From: Heterodera schachtii
Taxonomy: Eukaryota > Nematoda > Chromadorea > Rhabditida > Heteroderidae
NCBI GenBank assembly: GCA_023374025.1
Contig: SIJG01000009.1
Span: 2,813,502-2,877,501 of the forward strand
Direction of reading: 5' to 3'
Length of the DNA: 64,000 nt
Shown: piece after piece, positions 56,433 to 64,000 of the stretch
Position numbering within the stretch: the first letter of the stretch is position 1
How the letters are laid out: each line of letters begins with the position of its first letter
Program-made: the position numbers and the translations under genes
Notes under the pieces: generated by a model
Database searches by the model: none
Seen by the model: the letters and a program-made list of their open reading frames with translations, nothing else
What the model was told of the DNA's origin: nothing

Positions 56433-57626
56433 GTGGAATTTTGACACTAATTTAGTAAATTTGGTTGTGTGATCAAATCAGAACTAAGAAGCGGACTTTC
56501 TTAAAGCAATGTTTGACTAAAATTTTTAGCATTTTTGGACAAAAATCTGTTAAAAATTATATCCCAAAATTATTAAAATCTCTAATGGAAAGTTAAAAAA
56601 TATATCAAATAAATAATTTAAAGCAATTTCGCAACTAATTTTCTGATTTTTAGCTCCAAAATCTGTTTTTTTGGGCCCGAAGTTCTGATTTAATTATTAA
56701 ACAATGTGCATTTTGCCGACAACGTATTAAACAACGCTTAAAATTTTGGCGGGAAATATCATTAGGGAGAGAGGTAATGCAAAAATGAGTGGGTGCCTGC
56801 AATTCAGTATTGGTCATACAAACTCTCTTCCCATTGCACTCTCTTTTGAATAAGTTGGTTCTCTAACTTACTTCATCAAAATGCATTTGTAGGCGAAAAT
56901 TTAACATTTTTTTAACATAAAAATTGCTAGTTTGCAGAAAAAATAAATTAAAATCCTTTTGGAAATATTTTTAGAAAAATATCAAAAATAAGATATTATT
57001 GTATACCAATTTTGGAATTTTTAGCACATATAAATCACATCCCTGGTAATGAACAGTGCTATGTCATCTTTAGGGATGCCAACTTTATGTAAAACATATT
57101 TTTCCTGGGTTCTACATAGATGGTCTAAATAGTAGGAATAAATACTTTTTTTTGTGTTTGTGAACAAAAGTTGGGACTTTTATTTAAATATTTTTTACAT
57201 ATTTCGGCTTTTTATACCTATTTCAGGATTTTATACACATTTGGTACATATTTTGGATTAGCAGTTTTCCTACTTTTTTTTTTTTTGGCATTTTTTGAGA
57301 TTTTTAAGGAAAATTTTATTAAATGTCCTCAAAAAATCAAAAATTTGTTTTTTCTTTCTTACATGTGTTTTTATTTTTTACATATTTGGAGAATTTTTAT
57401 AACTTCTCATGAAAAAAATTTTTTTTTTGAGAATACACTCTTAAAAATTGTTTTGTTTTCTTCTAAAAAAGAGATATTAATGTATCGGTAGCAATAACAG
57501 GCCTAAAAGCTGCAGTTTACTTAAAAATTTGGTAATGCAGGTGCCAATTTTATCAGCACGAAATTTTATAAAGAAGAACTTGACTGGTGGTGATTAAAAC
57601 ACGGAAAACGAGAAAGGCGGATGTGC
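56433..57626. other. AT-rich intergenic stretch
   Basis: Nothing recognised. Confidence 0.35.
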
Positions 57627-57700
57627 CACGGGAGCTCAATGGTAAAACTACCCAAAGGGTGCATGAGAGGGTTTTCTTCCCACCCGAGGCCTAACATTCC
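57627..57700 (+). repeat. tRNA-like remnant
   Basis: GAGCTCAATGGTAAAACTAC looks like a D arm (box A). GGGTTTTCTTCCC is in the T-arm place but with a degenerate box B. No gene called. Confidence 0.35.
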
Positions 57701-57959
57701 GCCCACTTCATATTGTTTTATCTATTGCGCAAAAAATTCACTCAATGGAAGAGCTGATAACCAGGGGGTACCAGTTTATCGGTTTTAAAAATACACCCGA
57801 AAGATGACACCTCGCCGGGAATTATCGGTGATTTTTTCAAAAGATATTCATACATTTTACCAAAAGTAATATTTATGTTGACCAAGTTTTGTTCACAACC
57901 ACAGGGATCGTTTAGAGGTGAGCCGTGACTGAAAATTAATTAAATTATTTTCTCTTACT

Positions 57960-58245
57960 GAGGACACTTTGCAGTTGACATATATCCGCTCGCTGTGCTC
58001 TGCCTTTCTTCTCGGCGAAGTTATTTGGGCCTACCTCTGGGCGTTCTGTTTTCCTTGTCGTCGTCATCATTGGGCCCCTTATCCGGTTCACGGACGAGCA
58101 AAGGCGTTCGCTGCAGTTAAGCCAATTAATTCTGCAGCTGCGCAATTCGACGCTGTAGCACGAAATTTGCATCATAAAGGGCACTGTTCCCACCAGCATG
58201 GGAGCTCCAATCGGTTTGGGTCGAGCCTTCCGTTGTTTGAAAGGA
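57960..58245 (-). CDS. possible decayed coding remnant
   Basis: The minus strand shows TTEGSTQTDWSSHAGGNSAL then YDANFVLQRRIAQLQN and, after a stop, RTPLLVREPDKGPNDDDDKE and NRTPRG before a GTAGG donor. The hydrophilic composition looks like real coding sequence, but the pieces are not joined by valid splice sites. Confidence 0.25.
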
Positions 58246-58949
58246 ATAAATTTTAATTAATATAAATATAATTTCATTAGATTTAAAAGAAAAATTAATA
58301 AATTACCCTAAAACAGGGTTCGGATTGGACAAACGATCTTTTCAAGGACGGGTATACCGGTTTCCAAGGACATAAGGGAAAAATTCCATTAAATTCAAGG
58401 ACATTTAAAAAGGTTAATGAAAATGATTACCTTTTATCCAAATGGTTTATACAGGGGGGTTCGCCAGTGCCGATAGGCGCCGCCGAAAATTTTTTTGAAA
58501 ATTAGGGTGTAATTTGTTAACAGATTTTCACCAAAAATGCGGATTTTGCGATTTTGAGATAAATGACCATTTTTTACTTTTCACAACACTTTTTGCGGGC
58601 AAAATTTTTTGAATTTTTGTGCTATTAGTAACAGATTTTGCACCATAAAGCCCAAAGCTAATGAAATTTCGTATAAAAGTTCACAATTGTAAACTTTTAA
58701 TTTTTCTTTCGAATGCACATTTTCAATGACACCTTGAATTCAAAGATACTTTTAAATTTTCAAGTGAAAAGGCCCAATTTCCAGGACGTCATGCCATTCA
58801 AGGACGAGCCCGAGCCTGGCTAAATTTTTATGAAAAATCTTAGTATCCACCATAAAAATAGAATATTATATCCAATTTTCGCTGAATTATTTTATTATCA
58901 AAAACCGGAATTCGTTAACCCCCAGCAAAAAATGAAATTTGTGCCCAAA
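58246..58949. other. repeat stretch with palindrome copy
   Basis: 58315-58410 shares a 100-bp text with 46620-46720 (AAGGACGGGTATACCGG then TTTCCAAG). Palindrome copy at 58463-58485, followed by GTTAACAGATTTTCACC. Confidence 0.5.
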
Positions 58950-59740
58950 CAGGGGTGCGATCGCCAAAACCCAAAAACCGGGCGCGCGAGTTGAAAAACC
59001 CGGCAAAAATTTTCAAAAACCCGGCAAAAAAACCCGGCAATTTTTTAAGCCAATTATTCAGTGTAAAAAAGGTCAATAACATTTAAACAATATATTTATC
59101 ACCACTTTTCAGCAGTTTGAGCAAATTTGGCATTGAAAGAATGTAACCATGAGCGTTTGGGCACAATATATTTGAATTAAATTTGATTGAAATTAATGAG
59201 TTTAACCAGAGTTGCCAGATTAAAATTTTCAAAAGCCTCATTTGGCAGGCAAAAAAGCCTCATTTTGGGTCAAAAAGCCTCATTTTTACAAATTTATTCA
59301 AAACACATTAAAAATGTTCAAATATTATATTTTTATTTTCCATGATCAATTTGAGCAATTTTTTGTTAGAAATAAGCATTTTGTGAAATTCTGAGCACGA
59401 AAAATCAAAGTTGATTTTTTGCGGCGCTTTTTTCTAAAAAAAAACTTGGGGAAAAGGGAGGCCGGCGGTGCCGATAGGCGCCGCCGGGAAAAATTTTGTG
59501 ATTTTTAATACGATTTGTTAACAGATTTGACCACAAAAATGACCAAATTTTGCGATTTTGAGCAAATTTTTAAGAAAATAAAGGATCCCTGGAGCTCAAA
59601 TAAATGAATTGAAATAGGAAACCCGGCAAAAACCCAAAAACCCGGCAAAAACCCGGCAATTTCAAAAACCCGGCAAAAACCCGGCAAGGACCCCCAAAAC
59701 CCGGCAAATGCCGGGTTTCCAGGGCAAAATCGCACCCCTG
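58950..59740. mobile_element. hAT-like MITE with CAGGGGTGCGAT ends, 8-bp target duplication
   Basis: Ends CAGGGGTGCGATCGCC and, inverted, ATCGCACCCCTG, flanked by TGCCCAAA at 58942-58949 and 59741-59748 (perfect). Subterminal arrays of AACCCGGCAAAA units on both sides. Full palindrome at 59462-59487 plus the accompanying GTTAACAGATTT text. No open frame. Confidence 0.92.
59462..59487. repeat. representative copy of the dispersed GC-rich palindrome
   Basis: CCGGCGGTGCC, loop GATA, GGCGCCGCCGG: an 11-bp stem with one G.T mismatch and a 4-nt loop. Other copies near 6072, 14136, 21090, 31914, 32010, 38137, 42418, 42547, 48677, 54770, 58463, 63808 and 63943. Confidence 0.9.
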
Positions 59741-59748
59741 TGCCCAAA

Positions 59749-62335
59749 CAAATTGTTTTTGCCTTGATTAATATGGACGGCTTGCCGTTTTATAGTGTGC
59801 TAAGTTTTATTTGCTTATAACAGCATAACTCTTGGTAGAGCGAACGAACCCAAACGATTCATATATCATTCGATAGGCCACACTAAACGCATTATTTGCC
59901 GAAATCAACAATGCGGGGTCTATCTTAAAGCGCTGACGAGTTATGCTCGGCCAAACATTCTGTTCACCTCACCCTAAATGGGTAGAACATAAATAATCGA
60001 TTGTCAACTAATAGAACATTATATATCTTTGTAATGATAGCACATTGTTATTGATATTTGCTCCAATACTTTAATACTTTTAGAAACTGGGATAAAAACG
60101 GTAAGTTCTCCCTTTAATAGCATTTCTATTGTTGAATATTTCGTAAGAATCCTTCGANGAAGATCATCCGTCCAAGTTTGACAAATCCTAGGAAAAGAAA
60201 TTTTAAGCATTTGTGACAAAAAGAATAATAAATGCGGACTCATAATTTGGGTTTTAAATAATCAACCCACCGTATGCAGGAGGATTTGGTTTCATCAGGA
60301 AATCGTTTTGCCTTTTTTCGCATTTTTCTATCAACTTTTGCACAGAAAATGATTAAATTTGATCAAAAACGTATAAACAAAAACCAGGATCAAGTTAAGG
60401 CAAAAATAAAGCAAATTAATTCAATTTTCCGTTTATAAAATAGGGTGACTTATGAACAGTTAATCGAACATATCTTGGACCGGTTCTCATTTATCTATGA
60501 AATTTTTATTTTAAAATCATGTACAATAATAATAGGCAATTGTAAAATGATGCTTTAATGTACAATTTAAACATCACCCAATTATTGGGGCCTTTAATTA
60601 GGGTGGTTGGACATGGGAAGGACTCTTTTTGGGTGGGACTTTTTCTTCCCAAGGGATGTGAAAAAGTGAACCAAAAAATCGCAATAAAGAGTACCGTGTT
60701 AATGAGCAGAAGATAAAAGAGGAAACAGATGCAATCTTATTAAATATGGGCTTAAAGCCTGTTATTAATTATTTCATAAAATTATTATGCATAATTTATG
60801 TGAAAATTATTATTTGGTATAAAACAAAATTATTTTTTAATGACGTAAAAATTGAATGGGCGCAAAAAACCATTTTTTGACGTCTTTGTAATGTTGGCGA
60901 AGTAGTTTTCATTCCATTTCTGTTAAATTTTGTTAAAAAAAATTGATTTGGTCGGTAATTTTTTCCGTGTTTGAATAATTTTATAACTTCCGTTTTTGGT
61001 ATATTTTCATTTTTTGGAAAAGACTTTTCTTGTGTATAATTATTGCATCTTCTCTTTCAGTCCTTACCATCACTAATTACACTAATTGCCACTTCTCTCT
61101 TCTCAGTCTCTCCGGTGCCGAGGGGTTTTCGTCACTGAATGTTTCGTAATGAAACTTTAAAATTATTGGGAAAAACTAAAATTGTAAAATTAAACGTTTA
61201 TATAAAAATGAGATTTTTAGCTATTTGAAATCGCAATATTCCTAAATGAGTGCTAAAAAGGTTCAAAATAAAAGATAAATAATGAAAAAGCCCCAAAATC
61301 GGTGCTAATTTATTGGCAGAGGCAAAAATTTAACTATGTAATATTTTGTAATGTGGTCATTTTTGAATTGAGTATTTTTTAAATTCAAATTTTGGAATCC
61401 GGCGTAGCCAACAGGCCGTTCCTTGGAAATTTTTTTAAGTTTTATTACATTTATCTTAAAAACATTTCGAAAAATTGCAGAATAGGTGCTAAAAGGGCCT
61501 CAATAATTTTTTAGCTCCAAACCCCTAAAACAGGTATTTTTAGGTATTTATAATTTGCTCTAAGTTCAAAATTGGGCTGTTTTCGTACTTTTCTAGTGCT
61601 ATCCATAAAAAATAGGTAAAAATCTTTAATCCCAGCCCTGTCATGAGAACAACCTTTTTTTAATCTGGGATTGGAAAAGTGTTAAAGTGAATGTGAAAAA
61701 GACAAACATTTTGGAACAACTCAAACAATTTAAGAGTGAATTGACAGGACGAGAAAGTACTTGTGCTGCTCGAGAGTCTTGGTCTAAGTTTTGGATTTTA
61801 CAGTCTCTCGGTCTCATGGCCCCAGGCCTCGGGAAATTTTGAACTAGTTTTTTAAATGGCTTTTTTTATTAAATTTATTTTAAATTATCATACTATAATA
61901 TGTATTGATAAATCATTATCACTAGAGCTAATATTTTTAGGTTTTTACCTTATTTTTTTTCCTGTGCTCTCAGTGACCTGAAACGCACGAAAAAATGTTT
62001 TTTTGCAATTGTTAAGCAATTTTTCGATTTCTTAGCACCTATTTTCTAGATTTTATTTTTTTTAGCACTTTAAATTAAAATTTTTGCCAAAAATCTATGA
62101 ATAAAGTGGTAATAAAAACGAAAAATACACCCCCCTAAAATTCTATCAAAAATTTCAAAAAATAAATCTTAAGAAAAGAAAAATTTTTAAAAAATCATCT
62201 CCATTTATTTGTTTACATTCTTGAAAAGAATTTTTGAATTTAAAATTAATTATCTCAATAATTATTTGAATTAATTTGTTGCTTTTGAATAAAATTTTAA
62301 AATTTTACACCCCTAAATTTGAAACTTAACTACAT
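59749..62335. other. AT-rich stretch
   Basis: No gene recognised. One ambiguous base (n) at about 60158. A motif TTTTCGTCACTGAATG near 61126 resembles the MULE terminal unit. Confidence 0.4.
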
Positions 62336-62339
62336 TTTA

Positions 62340-62468
62340 CTGCCGAAAAGTCCACTGTCGAAAAATCCCCTCCTCAACTTTTAAATATTTCTGTCGAAAA
62401 GTCCTTTGCTGTCGAAAAGTCCTTCTGTCGAAAAGTCCTCTGTCGAAAAATCCACTGTCGAAAAGTCC
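62340..62468. repeat. tandem repeat of CTGTCGAAAAGTCC units
   Basis: About seven variant units of 14-18 bp, irregularly spaced, ending GTCCGGCGCCC. The reverse strand translates to repeated DFSTE/FRQ peptides, not believed to be coding. Confidence 0.85.
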
Positions 62469-62953
62469 GGCGCCCTTTTTAAATTTGGTAAAAGACTTTT
62501 TTCCGTCCCAAAAGTGGTCAGTTCCCATTCCTGTCCCGATATTTTAAATGTTTGTGAACAAAATTTGATAAAATTTTGCAATCAATAGAAGAGCACAGGC
62601 ATGCTACAAAAAAGGTCTTACAACTGTATGTATTGGACAACTTATTTATTACAAAATTCGCCACTGAACAAATTCCATGGGCTTTGTAGTGCTGTTCGAG
62701 ACTAAAAATTTCCCGAGAATCGAGACCGAGACCCAAAAACCCGAGTTTTTTTCAAAAAATTTTCTTGTTCACTTAAAAACCGATTAAAACTTAGTATAAA
62801 TTTTAAAAAGTCTATTTTTTAGGCTTTTCCTAACAAATTTTTGCTTTTTTGATTTGATTCAACGAAAAATATATTGTTGATAACAACAAAAACAAATTCC
62901 TTTAATTTATCCCACTTGTAACATTCGATAGTTTTGTTTTAAAGTGTGATCAA

Positions 62954-63228
62954 TAGGGCCGCGATTTTTAGACAAATGCCTAAAATTTCTGCGCACTTAA
63001 TACGCACAGATAGGGTTTACTGGACAATTGGACCGTAAAATACACTATCGAAGGGTGTGGAACAGTTCATTCAACAGCCAATTTTGTTTTCTTCATTCAT
63101 CATTAAGCTATTTTGCCAAAAAATGAAAGAATGTTGGCATTGGAATTTAATTGTTCAAAATTTGACCAATAATCCACAGAACGGCATTCGTCGGCGGGGA
63201 ATGGCAAGAAAAAGCATTTATGTTCAAC
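62954..63228. repeat. truncated end of the TAGGGC element family
   Basis: TAGGGCCGCGATTTTTAG at 62954, then CTGCGCACTTAATACGCACAG, the reverse of text at 29480 and 50965. The other end is not found. Confidence 0.5.
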
Positions 63229-64000
63229 TAGGGTTGCTCCCCGACCCCTCGGGGGGGGGGGGGGGGGGCAAAATGTCGGGGGCCGGGGACCTCGGGTGGT
63301 GACATATCGGGGCGGGGAGGAGCTCAATTGTCGGGGGTCGGGGACCCCGATCGAGGAATGACCAAATTTGTTAACCCAAAAAAAAACATTTTTTCTTTTT
63401 AAATGCTCGTAAATCTTCTTTTTTTCACTTTAATCATCTGATTTCGTTAGCGCCAGTAAGAGTGAGAATTTTGAAAAAATGTTGCAAAATGTTCATATTT
63501 TGATACTAAAATCTTATTTTTCGGGCTTATTAATTAGAGCCCGTCGGGATCGGCTCCCGCGAGATTTTTACGGGATTCCCGTTCGGGACTCCCGTCCCGG
63601 AAAATTTTGAACTCCCGATCCCGCTCCAGCTCCCAGAAAATTTACCCAAAAAACGTGAGTAAAATGCACTGGTATGAATTGAGTTTTTTTGGCAAAATTA
63701 ATAATCTTTTATTGAAAATCTGTTAAATATATAGCCAAAATTTCAAAAATTCGAAATTGATTTTTATGCGGCGCTTTTTCCAAAAAACATTTGGAGAACA
63801 ATGGGGGCCGGCGGTGCCGACAGGCACCGCCGAGAAAAAATTTGTAATTTTTAATGCGATTTGTTAACTGATTTGTGCACAAAAATGACCAAATTTTGCG
63901 ATTTTGAGCAAATGTCTAAGAAAATAAAGGATTTTTATGGTTCGGTGGTGCCGATAAGCGCCGCCGGGAGAAAAATTAAGAATTTTGACCATATTTTTAG
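63229..64000. mobile_element. TAGGGTTG-family MITE, right end outside the window
   Basis: Starts TAGGGTTGCTCCCCGACCCC with a G run (63249-63268) and GTCGGGG arrays as in 31366 and 54586. Contains text of the TAGAGTCCGG family (63535-63640: GGGATCGGCTCCCGCGAG) and two palindrome copies (63808, 63943). TGTTCAAC precedes it and would be the left target duplication. Confidence 0.7.

Overview
The window looks like nuclear DNA from a nematode, possibly a plant-parasitic (tylenchid) species. It is AT-rich. Genes are split into short exons joined by small GT...AG introns, often ending TTTTAG or TTTCAG. Metazoan families (laminin alpha, spastin-like AAA) sit beside several short secreted proteins of unknown family. 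I placed the genus by general impression only. Exon coordinates below were read by eye and checked for splice sites and reading-frame phase. None was checked against RNA or a database.

Left part (1-19.8 kb): an ARM-repeat fragment at the left edge; a spastin-like AAA ATPase with altered catalytic residues (1.6-3.4 kb); a MULE DNA transposon with 9-bp target duplications and a broken transposase (3.66-5.78 kb); a CT-rich tract (6.8-7.4 kb); a signal-peptide exon that splices in frame onto pieces of a DEAH-box helicase C-terminus (8.1-9.5 kb); a 2.1-kb pyrimidine-rich minisatellite (9.6-11.7 kb); eight in-phase exons of a laminin alpha chain (11.9-15.3 kb) with a MITE in one intron; a Thr-rich membrane protein (15.9-17.0 kb); a FLYWCH-type zinc-finger fragment (17.8-18.3 kb); and an ankyrin-repeat gene (up to 19.7 kb).

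Middle part (19.8-45.8 kb): a second membrane protein with a Gln/Ser-rich tail (22.2-25.2 kb) carrying a MULE-type fold-back MITE in an intron; a minus-strand cluster of five exons encoding an M41 (FtsH-type) zinc-peptidase domain without its AAA half (29.6-30.9 kb); a complete four-exon secreted protein on the minus strand (33.7-36.15 kb) with a duplicated last exon; a 1.1-kb block repeated in inverted orientation at 48-49 kb and partly at 41 kb; nested hAT-like elements (41.3-42.8 kb); and an ankyrin pseudogene on the minus strand (42.9-44.5 kb).

Right part (45.8-64 kb): a small secreted peptide candidate on the minus strand (47.1 kb), a Lys-rich secreted protein (47.8-48.5 kb), a five-exon, eight-cysteine secreted protein (49.4-53.0 kb), and then almost only repeats, tRNA-like remnants and MITEs to the end.

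The most distinctive content is the mobile DNA. One set of elements has CGTG...AGCACC ends and 9-bp target duplications (one transposase-bearing MULE and three MITEs, the 32-kb MITE with only 7 bp matching). A second set has TAG... or CAG... ends with 8-bp duplications (hAT-like). Most members of the second set carry a hairpin-forming GC-rich palindrome that occurs about 14 times in the window. Around them lie several truncated copies of conserved genes, so the region resembles a gene-fragment and repeat graveyard in which a few small secreted-protein genes remain intact.
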